The position numbers and the translations under genes are program-made. A DNA stretch of 64,000 bases from the NCBI RefSeq assembly GCF_040054535.1, contig NC_090779.1, forward strand, positions 22,810,501-22,874,500. The letters are read 5' to 3'. Positions 40,911-55,113 of this stretch are shown here, one piece after another (positions within the stretch are counted from its first letter, which is position 1; each line of letters starts with the position of its first letter). The DNA comes from Antennarius striatus. Taxonomy: Eukaryota; Chordata; Actinopteri; Lophiiformes; Antennariidae. The notes beneath the pieces are model-generated. The model ran no database searches, was not told the origin of the DNA, and was given only the letters and a program-made list of their open reading frames with translations.

Positions 40911-41339
40911 CCCACTTTTGTGTAAACGCGTTGTCTCATTTTAATAAGTGCAGGTTTCTAAAACAACACATACCATCAGGTTTGGTGTGTTTGGGAGTGT
41001 GAAGAGCAACGAAGGGAAGGATGCGCTTTTTTCTCTTGAATATAAGATACAGAAAAATAACAAAATAACAGTAGAATGAAGTCATTTTTAAACTCTTTGT
41101 ACGATCGAGTCCACGTGCATGTTAGATTTATTTGTTCATAACTCTTAATCACTGCTAGCTAACTGTTTTCACTGATTGTTGGTTAGGGTGATAACAAAGA
41201 AGTGATTGAATGAAATTCCACAAATTATTGTCGAGAACACACAGAATTGATTCACTCAAGTCGACAGTTTTGCTCTTTTATTTATAACTTTAGTCTTCTC
41301 TACATCTGTCTCAAATTCATTCATTTATCTTCATGACCC

Positions 41340-41570
41340 GCTGGCACCACTGTCACAGATGCTGGAACCTAACTGAGTTGGCTGGGGGCGCGAGGTAGGG
41401 TACACTTCAGGTGCGACATCAGTGCACGGTGAAACCATATGTATACAAACAAACATACACACACACACACACACACACCTACGGGGCGATTTGGGACCAG
41501 CCAGTTCACCCTAAGTGTTTGTTTTTGGAGGTGGGAGGAACCTGGGGAGAACCCACGCAGACACGAGGAT
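41340..41570 (+). repeat. Dispersed fish repeat with internal (CA)n
   Basis: GATGCTGGAACCTAACTGAG, GCGAGGTAGGGTACACTTCA, (CA)n at about 41455-41478, then GGTGGGAGGAACCTGGGGAG and ACCCACGCAGACACGAGG. This is the fullest copy in the window of the repeat family also seen at 4285, 30120, 35685 and 57300. Confidence 0.8.
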
Positions 41571-41786
41571 ATATATAAAACAAATTTATGACTTGTTTCT
41601 TTTGCTCCTGAGAGGTTTGGTGCAGTGTGCATTAAGTTGTCTTCCTTTCATGAAAAGGGAAGTTAGTGTTTGGTGTTTCATCGCTGGCCGCTGGCTTTGG
41701 CTTCATGGGTTTCAAGTCTCATAGTGGCTGAAATAAAACAAGCAGCTGCCTCCAGTCAAATCTCATGGTGAGTTCAAGTACCTCCA

Positions 41787-44700
41787 TCAGATCTGATGGT
41801 TCCTCATTAAAACCTCTACGTACTCCTGCCTGGCCCTGCTGACGGGGTCCAGGTCCGCCCACGAGGCAGATCCCACCGGGGACAAACGGGCGCCGGCTGA
41901 GTCCAGCTCCACTTTGGCTGAGGACCAGAAACACAGTTAGCAGCAGCTACACCTGCAGCGGCTGTCAGAGACCAGACAGAAACTCTGAGAAGGTTGAATC
42001 ACACATTTCAAGTCAGTGAACTCACCATCGTTTAATTCTTGGGTCACGTTTTTAGCCAACTCGCTCCGCATCTGGAAAAAAGGTGTCGTTAGATTTGAGT
42101 TGTAAAGTAAAACTGTAAAACATTGATGCATTTAAAAATAACAGTTCACCACCAAACAGGACAAGTTAGTCTCAGATGGTTGAATGGGAATAAAATGAAG
42201 TGGAATGAAGCAGGATAAGCCATGAAGCACGCTCTGCTTTAGAGAACAGTTTCTGCAGGCCTTTAAAATCAGTGGAACATATGAATGCAGATCAAGTTAG
42301 AACCACGAAGAGGGCTGAGACTAAAGCCTGGATGGACCTTAGTGAGGAAGTCCTCAGCCTCGCCGCTCTGTCGCTCAGGAACAGGGCCGGACATAGAGAC
42401 CCCGAGCCTGGGGCTCCTGTTGGAGGGCCCCAGCGGAGCCTCGTAGTTTGAGGATGAACCACCAGAATCCAAGTGCAGCGAGGGGCCCCCACGACTACTA
42501 GTGAGCAGAGACCTGCTGCGCTCACTGAGTAGCTTGGAATTGGCTTCATAGAGTCGACAGTTAACCCTGTGGTGGACAGGGTGGGGAACAGGAGGGGGAA
42601 CAGGAGGGGGAACCAAGTATTGAAAACAGTTCAAAGTATCTCCTCCAAAACTCTCAACTGAAAACCAATCAGAAGCCCCATCAAGGTTGGGTCAGGTTCC
42701 AGTGTTGCTAACGCTAATGTTCTGTGTGTTATAAACGTTACAGTAATTCTATAGAAATATAAAAAATAAGACTTCCTGTATGCATTTCAAATTAAAAGCA
42801 CTCTATTGCGTCCCTGGACAGAAGCTTCATTTTGCTAAACTTGGTCAGAAGGGTCCGTTCGGCCCGACCAAACGCTTTGGTCACCTCTCAAGTTTGGCTT
42901 CCAGGGACTTGCGGAGGCGGAGCTCCTCTCTGTACAGCTGCTGGTACTGCTCCAGCTCCAGGCGTGAGGATTCTCGTTGGTTCAGGTTGTCCCGCTGGAT
43001 GGTGCGAGCTCGGTCCACTTCCCCCTCCATCTCCTGGATCCTCTGCTTTAGCTGGGCGCGCAGGAAGGCCTCATTGTTCTCTCTCATGTGATCCAGAGCT
43101 TCCTGGGATGCAGCCTGGGACTGAGAGACAAACACAGTCTGAAGTCACTGGAGAGGCCACACCCACAGGTGGAGCTTCCTGCTTTGAGTTTTAAAAGGTA
43201 CGGGCTGGGGGGCTAAATCGGTGGTAGGCAAAGCAGAATTTGTGGATTTAATACCTGAAGATCATAAAATGTTGACCTGCAGGAAGACGTTGACTTGATC
43301 CAGCTTCTGCTGGACGTCCTGTCGGGCTCTCTCCTCCACGTCCCGCCGGTACGCGTCCAGCTGGTTCTGCTCCACCTGACAGGCCTCCAGCCGGCGCCTC
43401 AGGTTCAGGACCTCCTCCTCCAGCTGCCTCTTGCTTCTCTCCAGCTCCTCGTTGTTTTGGCCGAAGCCCTTGAGTGACGCCAGCTGATCCTTCAGGTCGT
43501 CGTTGGACTTCTCCAGCTGGCTGCGCCGCGACGCCTCCCTGTCCAGCTGCCTCTGTAGGTCCTCCACCTGGTCGAGAAATGATAAAACACCTGACGGACT
43601 CCAGACGTTGTTCAACAGGAAGTGTTGAACCTCACTGAGGGTAGCGTACAAACCTTATCTTTCATTCGTCCTAAAGCTCCTTCAGACTGTCCGGTTCTGC
43701 CGAGGTCCGTCCGCAGGCTGCTCACTGGAGAACCAAACTCATGTCCCGTCACGTCCTGATCCCGCAACTTCTTCTTTGCAGTCTTTAATAAAGTTCGCAT
43801 CCTGAAATCCATGGACAGGAAATGCAAAGTAATAAAAATCCACAAACAAATCGGTGTTGAAGCCAGAAGACACCATAGACTGCGCTCTGCTGGATGCTGG
43901 CGGCGTCTAGACAACAGGAAGTGCTGCCAGTGGCGAGGAGGGGGGCAGCGAGGTGTTCAGGAGTCACCTGTACATTTCTTTTTGAAGCTCTGCGTTTCTC
44001 TTCATCTCTTCATCCAGCCGGGTGTCGACGGCCTTCTTCTGCTCGACCACCTTCTTTGCTTTTTTCTTTTCTATCTCCACCTGGAACGAGACGACAGACG
44101 GACTCAAACCACCGTCAGGAGGAACGCTAACGTCGACATACGCAGCACCTTCCAGCACGTGAATGCATCGCTGTAACACCTGTGTGCTCAAGTCTCCTTT
44201 TTCCTTCTCCAGCTCTGCCAGGCGGAGTCCGAGCTTACCAACCCCTGTTCCAGGTGAGAGGTCAGATGTCTGGAAAAAGATTGGATGCCTTAAAATACGA
44301 TGACGACCTCAACATGTGAAGTCATTCAAATACAGGAAAGATATATCTTCCTTTATTAGTCATAAAAACAGACATGGTTCCACTCGTGAGCGACGTGGAG
44401 CAGGACCGTCTGCAGACTCACCACGGCAGCTTCCTGAGCTCCTTTCTGAAGCGCATCGATTTTGTGGGACTGTTGCTTTGCAGCGGCTTCCAGCCTGGCG
44501 TTCTCTATCTCCAGCCTGAACACATGAATGTTGTTGAACACGAATCCTTCCTCCCTTCTGAAGGTTCATTAACCTGACGTGTTTAAATCCAGGTGTTGCT
44601 GCGTGTGGACAGCAGGTCTCACCTCTGCACGGCTTCTTCCAGCTGTCTGACCGTGGTGTCAGAAGCCGCTGAGGCGTTCAATGCCGTCTGGATTTCCTGA

Positions 44701-47700
44701 GCGGCGCTGGTGAGCTCCTTTTCTTTATGGTCCAGCGCGTTCTTCAGACCGTTGATGCGCTTCTCAGCTTGGACATACTGGTCCTCACTTTCCTCCAGCT
44801 GCACCACAGACAAACATTTCCAGAGCCATGACTGATGTGTTCTGGTGTTACCGCTGGTGTCGCAGCGGGCTGCCGTTACCTTTCCCTTCAGCCGGTCCAG
44901 GTCTCTGAGGAGCCGAGCCTTCTCCTCCTCCAGGTCGCTACGGTAACGCGTGTTGACTTCCAGAGAAGCTTCGCTCATGGACAGCTTCTTGAGGGCGTCG
45001 GCCAGCTCCTGCTGCAGCAGCCTCAGACCGGCCTGCAGACAGGATCCAGAGAAGGAAGGGTCTGAAGAGGGTCTGCAGCCAAAGGGCTGCAGGTGTTGAA
45101 CCGTCTCACCTCTCGTTCGTTCTTCTCTTCCTCCACTTTGTAGATCTGATCTCTGAGTTCGGCGGCTTGACCGACGAGCTCTTTGTTCCTCTCCTCCATC
45201 AGCTGGACTCTCTCCTCGCAGTCGGAGCGCAGCTTGGTCAAGATGTCGCTGAAGCGCTCTTGGGCGTCGGTCACAGCACGCTCCTTTGCCGAGCCTTTAT
45301 TCTGGGCCTCCTCTAGTTGTTGCCGTAGTAACATGGCCTCGCTCTGGGCTTGGGCTAGCCTCTCCTGCGTGGCCTCTTGTCGCGCTCCGGCACGGCTGAA
45401 AAGCTCCCTTTCGGCCTGCTGAGCCCCCTCCAGCTCCTTGACCCGAGCGGTCGTCTGGTCCTTCTCGCGCTGCAGGACGTCCAGCAGTAACCCTTTCTCT
45501 GCCAGCTGCAGCGTGACCCGATGCACCTCGTTCTCCATGCTATTTGAACGCGCCTCGGCATCGGACAGCTTCTGAGACAGGCTGCTGACCGCCTCGCGCT
45601 GACTGGCTGCTTCACCTGCAAACAAGCGTTCAATTGAAGATAAAGGTTCCAGGAGAAACTTCGAACGTCATCATGACATTAAATATCAGTGCAGTTCAAC
45701 CTGAATCCAGACTGAATCCAAAAACAATGAACAAACCAACGAGTTAATGAGAAGCACAAAGACAGAAGATGGATGACAGACATGAACCATCAGATGAGCC
45801 CAGCTGTGGTGCGTTCACTGACATCCACTAAAGCGAGGTGAGGGAACACCTGCTGCATGTTAACCCCCCCCCACCTGGACCTCCCCCCACCTGTGAGTCT
45901 GTCTTTGAGGCGCTGGTGCTCCTCCTTCTCCCGGAGCAGCGTTCTCTCTGCGTCTCTTCGAGCCTCCAGGCAGAGCTCCGCCTCCTTCACGGCTCCGGCC
46001 AGGCGGGTCCGAGTGGACTCCGCCTCCGCCTGCAGGGTCTCACGCGTCTGGCGCTCGTTCTCCAGGCGGCTCGTCGCCAGAGACAACTCCGACTTCAAGC
46101 TGGTCACCTGGTTGTTGCAGCTGAAGCCGGTCTGGGTCAAGGCTTCGCTGTTGAGTTGGAGATCTCGCCGAGCGTCTTCCAGCTGCTCCTTCAGAGCCTC
46201 CTTCTCCTCCCACAGGTGGCGCTCTCGGAGGCTGCTGGTGGCCTGGGAGCGCTCCAGGTCCGCCTTCAGGAGGTTCAGCTGCTCCTGCAGGCTGGCGTTC
46301 TGCTGGAGTAACTCCCTCTCCCTATCACTGGCCTCAGTGAGCTGAGACAAGGCCTACCAACATCAACACGACACGTCAAGGTGGCTTTGAGAGGCAGGTC
46401 ATCACGTAGAAACCTTGGTGCTAACCATGAACTAACTTGACCTGAGACGACTTTACGTCTCTGAGCGTTACCTCGTTGCTTTTGCTCATGTTCCTCCTGT
46501 TTTCCTCCTCCATCTCCTGCTGCTTACGGAGGTGGCTGCTCAGCAGATTCTCCTGCAGGGTCCGAGCGTTGCGCTCCTGGTCCAGCAGCCTCTCGGTCTC
46601 CCTGTGGGCCTCTTCCATCTGGGGGGTCGACACAAAACCCGCCAACGTTACAATCCCATCAACACCAAACGGGAGAGCGGCCACCAACCAGGAAACGCCA
46701 CGGTGAAAGTAATTCCTGCAGCGTGAAGCGTTCACGTTCCAGCAGGTCTACCTGCTTCATGTTGTTCACCAGGGCTCCCATCTCCAGCTCCAGATTCCTG
46801 AGGCTGAGCTCCACCTTCTGCTTCTCCTGCACCTCCAGCTGCTGCTGCTCCTCCATCCTCCTCAGCTTGTCTCTGGTGCTGCTGTACATCATGGAGGCAT
46901 TGCTGCCATTTTCCTGCTCCTGTTTCAGCTGGAATCTACATCAAATAACCAATTACACAAGATGTGATGGTGACGACAGGATTACAGAGTAATCTATTAC
47001 CAGGAGGTACTTCTCACTTCAGGTTGGTGACTTCGGTCTGCAGCTCCAGCTGGTCGCGCTCTAAGCCAGACTTCAGGTCTTTGACTTCCTCCAGGGATCG
47101 CTTAAGCTCCGCCTTCTCCATTTCAAGAACGACCACCTTGTCGGACAGGTAACCATGGCGACCCTTTGCCTTCTGGATGGAGCGCTCGTATTCGTGGAAA
47201 ATGTTCTGCAGCTTCACCATGCTCCTCGAGTCTGAGACACGAAGATGTTTATAAAATGGATTATGTGAAATTAAGTCTTAATAGGGGAGGGGCTGCAGTG
47301 GGGGGGGGGGCATACCCAGAGTGGCTGAGTCCAGCTTCTGAACCAGGAGGGAAGCGTGTCGATATCCTGACGTGGGGGAGTCCATGTCATCCGTGGCCGA
47401 GTCCGATGACTGAGTGATGTCATCAAAGTCTTCCGCCATCTCCGTTTGTTCAGGGCTCTGAATACGAAAACAAACCTCAGCGTTAATGTGGTTCCACGTT
47501 TTATTCTGCATCACGTAATAAAAGCATCAACAGAATCGTTCTTTCACCTTGTTTTGCTGCCGTCCGCCAGCCGTTAACCTGGATCCAACAAACACCAGAA
47601 AGAAAAACGGGATTATTTAGAAAACTTCTGCAAAGACTTTAGAGCTCTGGGAGCTGAATTAAAGTGTGGTTGAAGTGTGATGGTGTATATTTGAATAAGC

Positions 47701-50700
47701 TCACTTGAAAACCTCACACTGTCACGCTTTTTAACTCCACCCACTACCTGTCAAGTGCCCAACCAATCACGGTGCATCTCCCAGAAGGGATCACGTGAAC
47801 AAGAGCTCTGTTTAATGTCCTCTAACGCTGTACACAAGAAAACCCCGATGCTTTATTCACCAGGACCGAACTCCCGAAGCCGGAGTCTACCCAGATGGCT
47901 GGACCGTAACGCCGAAGCGGCCTTCGACTTTGCGCTCGTCCATCCCACACACACCGAGCCGTTACGGCTTCATCGGATACAGCGGTTTGTTTTCTTGTGA
48001 CGGCGAAGAAAGAAAAGAAGAAAACAAAAGAAGTCTGATACTATTGTTTTATCGTGGTATTTCCACGGGTTCTGGACCCCCTGACCAGCTCCGGCTGGGA
48101 GATCTCTTTCTTAGGTCTTGAACTTTTACCTCTTGGGGGCCACAGGCAGCGGCCCCTGCTGGACTCCATCCTGACTGGACAGGAAACCTGAACTGCTGTC
48201 AGGTTTTTCAGCTCTCATGTCTTTCAGTGCTTCTCCATCAGCATCCAGGGAAGCGCTGGATTTCTGCACCTCCGCTCCAGATCCTGTCGTCTCTTTACAA
48301 ACCTAAAGAAAAAACCAAACACACCCAGGGATTAATATTTGACAACTGCACATGAGAGACAAACTTAAACAGGACGTGTGTTGCAGCAGGATGTGTCGTC
48401 TTTGTGATGCATAATTTATTGTGGCGCCTCCCTTTGGAGAACTAACACCTGACTGTGGTTACTACAGGGACATTAGTGTGTAACAGCATCGCCACACCTC
48501 TGCACAATACTGTATTTTGTAATACTGTATTGATTTAAAAAACACAGGAGTGGGTTATAGATATTTTTTTTCCTTTGTTTCATCTAGAATTGTGAAAAAC
48601 TGTAAATGTAGATCCTATTAAACTTCTAATCACATTTTATAAACATCCTGTGATCGTTAATCAATGACTATTGTTTGATTTTACAGCCTCAACCTGGGTT
48701 TCATGCATTGCAACCACTGCTGTTTCAAAATAGACAAAGCTCACTTATGATGGGCTGACATGAAGGTAAAAGCAGAATTCAATTCAATAAGCAGCAAACT
48801 GAACAAGTTTAATATGTTCACACTGCATCACCTAGAAGGAGAGAGTTTATACAACAGAATCCATTCAAAGTAAAGACACATACAAAAAGCCGATGCGTGA
48901 TGAAAGACGGGTCGCGTCTCTAAGCTTTGTTCAGCCGTCCTGAAGGAATCCAAAGCTGAAACAAGCCAAGGTTTATTTGACCGCAGCACAAATAAACTTC
49001 AACAGATCAGATTCTGTGTGGTTGGTTAGGAACACACAGATATGTACATGCAAGAAGAACTCTTCTACTCGTACACAGATCTACAGAATATAAATATCAA
49101 CACACTGCAAATGAAAATCAAAGTAAAGAAATAGATCATCAAGAGGTGAAACTAAGCACACAGATGAAATGAAGTGAGAGAAAAACAACGTGGCCGGACG
49201 GTTCTGGGCTGTTTGGATTTAACTCACATGAATCTACTGCCTGATTTTTCTCCTTTTGGTGTCATAGGTGGGCACAGAAAGAACAAAACAGACAAGAATA
49301 TAAGAACCAAGTTTGGACTTAAACTAACATGATAATCAAAGGAACCTGTCAGTATTGAATTTTCTTAGATCCTCTTAAAATATTAGCTTAGTGACATTTC
49401 CATGAATCTGAAGTGGAAAAACGTTTCTACTCATGGAACAAAATACAAATGTGTGAGGAAGTTTTGTCTGAATTTTCATGTGATTCCCTTAAAATAGGGG
49501 AAACAAACAGTTCATCTCTCAAACCTCGACTTCGCTTTGTTCTGATGTCATTTAACACCAAGTGGTCACGAGTGATAGTGACCGACCCTGTGTTTGCTTC
49601 GTGCACCAAGAAACATCTGTAGGTGCTTAGAGAACAAAAATATTACCCTCACCTCTTTTAAATGTTGTTAAAAGCTGTCATTTTGTTAATATTTAAGGAC
49701 TCTTAAATTCAGCAAACATTATAGACCTTTGTCTTTGGGTCCATTCATTTTCTGCATATCAACGGTGTATTTTATTTCTCTGTTTGCAAAAATTCACGGG
49801 GGATGGTTTGTTAATGTGTTAAAGATGTTATATCCTGGTCATCTCTCACCTTTTGTTGCTGCTGTCCAGGTTCTACTTCATCCTGACTGTCTTTGGTCGC
49901 TGGTGACGGCTCAGAGGAACCTGAGGAGACAGAGTTTTACCCAGAGCTCTGGACATACTGTATGCACACAAATATTATCAGACCTGTGATCCTCACCTGG
50001 TTTAACCACTGCCTGAAGTTCAGCTGTGTGTTGAAGCTCAAAGTTGTCTGTGGTGGACGAGGATGTCAAACGATCTGGTTCCCAATCTGATTCTGAAGGT
50101 CAAAGACAGAAAGCGTTTCACCGCTGGGATCAAACGTTTCGTTTCAGACGCCTGACCGGCCTTACCCTCTTCACTCTCTGGTTTCTGAGGAGCCGTCTTC
50201 CTCACTCGGGGCGCAGGCTGACGGGGGGGGCTGAGGAGTCTCTGGATGGAGCTGATGCTCCTCGGAGGTTTCGTGGGAGGCGACACCACGTCGTCTTTGT
50301 CCTGAGCTTCTTCAGAAGGATCGGAGCGCTCTGGAAACTCCTCGAGTCCAGGAGAGGCCATCCTGCAGCCGGGCAGGGTTCTCTTACTGGTGTCTCTTAC
50401 TTCATGTCACAAAAATATCACATGCATTCAATTCAGTTATTGAGATCAATTCATGTTTTTCAATTCTTGCTGCATGAGATGGTTCCTGGAATGATCCGAC
50501 TAAAGAATGATTAAAAAAACACCTACTGTCTTTCCTCTCTTCTCTGACAGGGGGAACCTCTGGGGTTGATATGTTTCGCTTCTCTTCATGTGACATCTTG
50601 GGAGTTTCAGAGCAGGACTGAAAAAGAAAAATCCATGATTCAGCATCGTCTTCAGCATCAGAGGAATCTTCTTCTCTCACAAAATCGAGCTCCGTGTCTC

Positions 50701-53700
50701 CATCAAATCCTCCTAGTTGATTATTTTCTGCAGCATCACTTTCGTCATCGTTCTTTCCCGTTTCTCTTTCAAACTCTTCCTCTTTAACCTCAGCAGGTAA
50801 AGTTTCGATGTGAAACGTGTTTTGGGGTGATGACAGTAGGTAATCCCTCCCAAGGCTGTCGTCTTCATCAGAAAACTTGGATTCCACTCTGACCGCTGAA
50901 ACAACACAATCCTCCTGTATGGCTAAAGTCGCTGACATTGCATAACTTGTAGTTCCAAGTGGGCGTTCGTCTCCTTCGTCTGTTTTGTGATCGTTCTCTT
51001 GGGAATTCTCATCTGCATGAGCTGGATTGGTTTCAGTGTGAGCGGTGTGTGTGTCGGGTAAGTCCTGAGCATCATCACTAACTTTAAAGGCACCGGGAAC
51101 CGAGGTCGATTCTACTGATTCAGTTGGCTTCAAATGAGCCACACAGCTCTTGTCCCCCTCACATTCATGTTCTTCATCATCCTCTTCCTCAACCTCATCA
51201 TCCCCTACGTCTTCTTTTTCTTCATCATTATCGTTCTCCTCCTCTTCCTCCTCCTCAGCTTCCTGTTTGACTGTCGGTTCTGGTTTTACTACATGAAGGC
51301 TGCTCCTCTGTTCCATCTGCTTGTTTAAGTATTTGAAACAAGAACAGGAGACAAAAAAGTTGAAGAGCTTCATCACAAATATTTATATTTACCTGTCTGC
51401 AGCCTGGATGGGGGGTCGAGGTGATCTGGGAAACTCTGGATGGGAAGGAAGTGGGGGAAGGATCTACTGGGTTCTGCAGAGCATTGCTGGAAGGTGAAGC
51501 CTTTGGGAGGGATAGAATTCTCTGCACTCGCAGTGCCGAAGCTAAAGGCAGATAAGGATCCACGATTACTATTTATTTTACTATCAAACCAAAAGCTATG
51601 GAGGAACACTAAGTTAATAGAACTCAAAGCTTTTGGTACCTTCTCTCGTTTTTAATTCAATCATTTTCCGCAGGTTCACCTTCTGTGGTTTCTGAAAGAC
51701 AGCAAATTAAGTCCTGCATGGAATTTAAGAAAAATAACCTTACAAGGACAGAAATGTAGTGCCAACCTTATTGCTTAAATTCAACTCATCCTCCTCTGAT
51801 GAAGACCACTCTGTAGTACTTTTTGAAAACCTGGGGTAGGGATGAAGAAGGAGTTGAAGCTGGAAGTTTAATCTCTGTCACGGATAATGATAGGATATCG
51901 TACCCACCGACTTGAAGACTCTGAATGGGAATTGTCATTGAAATCTGAAGCAAAGCAGAGAAAGCTGTTGTCAATCAATAGATACCGAATGTGAATCATT
52001 TTTAGAGGGGCAGATGTCAAAGTTTCTGTAATATGACAAGACTGTGAAAAGCACCTGAAAAGAAGCACTATTCTAAGCAGCAACATAAAGCTGTTTGTGC
52101 AGACAGGAGGAGGACGACTGTCTGTCCAGACTGACTAATCTTTACTGACAGCTTCCATCTAAATTTTCCTAACAAGTTCATTTCTATAAAGTAATACCTC
52201 TCCCTGCTTCATTCGCTCCTCGATCTTAATCCAGTCAAGAGGTAGTGCAGGAGGAATAAATGAAATAATCAAAAGTCAATAACATAATAGAAATAATAAT
52301 GTGTCATGCCACTTAATTTACTAAAATGTGATGAAAATTTATCATAAATTGTGTACCAACCTTCCGTGTCAACGGCTGCTCCATCCAAACAGGAACCTGT
52401 TTCAGCGTTCTGAGAAGAATGGCCCAACAGGGAACTTTTCTTCTTTGTACTCAGACCATGAGGCAACATGGACTGACCATTGTTTCTCTGGGTACTATGC
52501 TCAATGATCAGAAGGGAACAGCTGCAAGGGAGGCAACAACGACAACAACAACAACAGGAAAATGTCAAGATCTGATGGTTCTGCTGTTTTAGCTGTACCT
52601 GTATATCTGTGCTGTGCAGGGAAAGTACAAGCAGAAAAATTATAGAGATATTGTTTCAGGTCAAAGTTCTACTCACACCACAAACACACACATTATAAAA
52701 CTGAAGTACTGATCTCAGAACACAGTAGTAAAGACAGGAAGGGCAGCTTACGGATGATGCCCGTTCATCACTGCGTAGTCGTCAGCTGACCATCCCTTGT
52801 TATCCTTCAGGCTGATGTCTGCGTCAAACCGTAACAGCAGGCGCAACATGCTGATTTGTCCGTTGCCAGCAGCCATCATTAACGGGGTCCTGCAGGTCAA
52901 ACAACCAGCAGCAGGGTCAAATGTCAGCAATGGATTAAGAGACATTAAAGAACAAATATCAACAAACACTTGTTGTAGTTTTTGAGTTGGAATGTTTGTG
53001 TCAGCATTCACCCAAAACAAGTAAAGAAAATGTGAGCTTGGCTTAAAAAGTGAACAATATCTAGTGTCCAACATCTCTGTAAAGTGTGACGGCTCTATCT
53101 GGGGTTGGCAGGATCGTAAAAGCTGGATCGCTATTGTGATTGGTTTAGAACCGACCTCTGATCTTGATCCATGTAGTTCACATCGGCGCCCTCCTTCAGG
53201 AGAAACTCTGCCATCTCTGTGTGATCCTCACGGACCGCCACAGTCAGCGGTGTGAACGCCTCCTAAAGGTGACATCACAAACAGAGTCATCCACTGAGAA
53301 GCAGTAAGTCTTTATTACCAATTATCAAATGCTAGGGCTACAAAATGAGAGGAAATGATCAGTGCAAGAGAGGATTTATCACCAGATGAGTTGGATAAAG
53401 AACTTTTCAGGCTGATAGTTTTTTTCATGGTGATATGAGCTGTGATGTGATGACATGATGCTTTAACTCATTGGGACACGGGGTTTATGTCAAATATTCA
53501 TCCAGGCTTTAACATCTTAGCTTTTTCCCATCATTTAAATAAATCTGCTTTATTCAACATCGACGTGTCCTGCTGTTGGATTGAATATGAGGAAGGAAAC
53601 ATTTTACCGTATTTTGTGCATTGATTTCAGCCCCGTGCTCCAGCAGCAACGCAGCAGTAGAAGCTGATGAGACGTGTGCTGCGAAATGAAGCGCTGTATT

Positions 53701-55113
53701 TCCATTAATATCCACCAGGTTGGGAACAGCATGATTCTCCAACAGGATCTTCACACAACGTTCATGCTGGCATTGCACTGCCTGATGCGGTAAATGAATC
53801 ATCAAGCCACAAAGTTTAAAGAAATGACACCGAAGACGATCCATTCCAGCAGGAACAAACACACCTTACCTTCATCAAGGCGGATCTATTCTGATTGTCA
53901 CATAGGTTGAGCTTTGCCTTGCTCTCCACAAGGAGCTGCACCACCTCAGCATGTCCACTGGCACAGGCGATGTGAAGTACAGTTCTGCAGAATAAAGGAG
54001 ATCAATTTATGACACATAAATAGTGTTGTTTGCACAAAAACATTTAATATTTACTGCTTTTAAAATCCATTGTTTCAATCAGATTCCAATACTTTGAAAT
54101 TGAGTTTTACAATAGCACTGCATATGTAAACTCAAGCTGAATTGTCATCATGTTAAAGTTCAGTCAGTAGTCGACTGTCTCATGTTTTATTACACGCAGG
54201 TCTTTAAACACAGGTCTTCCTGTGTCTGCTGCATCTAAACGACTCCTATTCATGAATGAATCTCATTTCAACAAGATTCTTATATCTGACTCTAGATCTT
54301 CAGGTACCAGTAATTCTGTGTGTTCTCATACAAAACATAAATTTTGCCACTGTAGAACAAGGTATATACAGTATCTTGAATAAGTTGAGCCACTTAGCCA
54401 CTTTTTACCAGCTTATTTTACTGACTCTTGTTACGATACATCGGGTTCATTCTTCATAAGCGAATTACATCAACATTGATAGCCTGTAGTTTTTGAATTT
54501 TACTTATTTCATAGCTCGACTTCAGTCACTGTTACATTATATTCATTTGAGACAGCTTATTATCTACTACGCTTCAAAGTCTGGGAATTCTATATACATA
54601 TACATCTATACATAATTGTAAAACACAAAAACAGGGGAGTCCTTTTTAAAATTGTCTATCAGAGTATATGCATAAAATTTGAGTTACAATACTATTATTT
54701 TTTATTACAAAAATGCTGCATTCATCTGTGGGATGAAAGTTGGATGTATTTCCCTGATGATGACGAATAACTATGTAATGTGTGCAAAGAATATACCAGA
54801 CATTATGATTATAAATCAAGACTTCTACCTAATTTGATGTTTAATCTTTTTATTATTATTACAGTAATGGTTGTAGAGGAATAAATGACTCCAGTTTGTG
54901 ACATCCCTCCTACCTGTTCTCCCTGTCGAGTTGATTTAAATCATTCTTTTTCGCAAGCCGCTTTAACTTTTCCAGATCACCGGCTGCAGCAGCTTTGTGG
55001 ACCTTCCCCAGGTCCTTGTCTTTGAGGTCATAGCCGAAAGAAAGCAAACTGCCCCTGTCAGGGGTGGCGGACGAGGGTCGCTTTTTCTTGGCAAAGCGGA
55101 GGATCTTCTTCAT
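41787..55113 (-). CDS. ankrd26: Ankyrin repeat domain protein 26
   Basis: Centriolar distal-appendage protein in mammals. Thirty-three modelled exons join in phase to about 1,980 aa (human about 1,710): 54914-55113, 53870-53984, 53608-53781, 53156-53262, 52752-52889, 52361-52521, 51908-51944, 51767-51830, 51640-51691, 51393-51541, 50527-51316, 50166-50399, 49997-50093, 49850-49920, 48130-48302, 47548-47578, 47316-47457, 47018-47231, 46752-46928, 46472-46618, 45891-46353, 45110-45615, 44880-45032, 44623-44798, 44422-44515, 44180-44269, 43968-44080, 43654-43801, 43277-43567, 42885-43120, 42338-42566, 42026-42071, 41787-41911. MKKI start and DLGKVHKAA, ankyrin repeats in exons 2-5, acidic exon 11, FDDITQSSDSATDD, long coiled coil with MSEASLEVNTRYR and QAASQEALDHMRENN, C terminus ARQEYVEVLMRNHQI. 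Exon 12 acceptor is the least certain. Confidence 0.93.

Noticed and set aside
45838-46345. Two plus-strand ORFs of about 160 aa
   Set aside because: Shadows of the ankrd26 coiled-coil exons; Leu/Ser-rich low-complexity composition.
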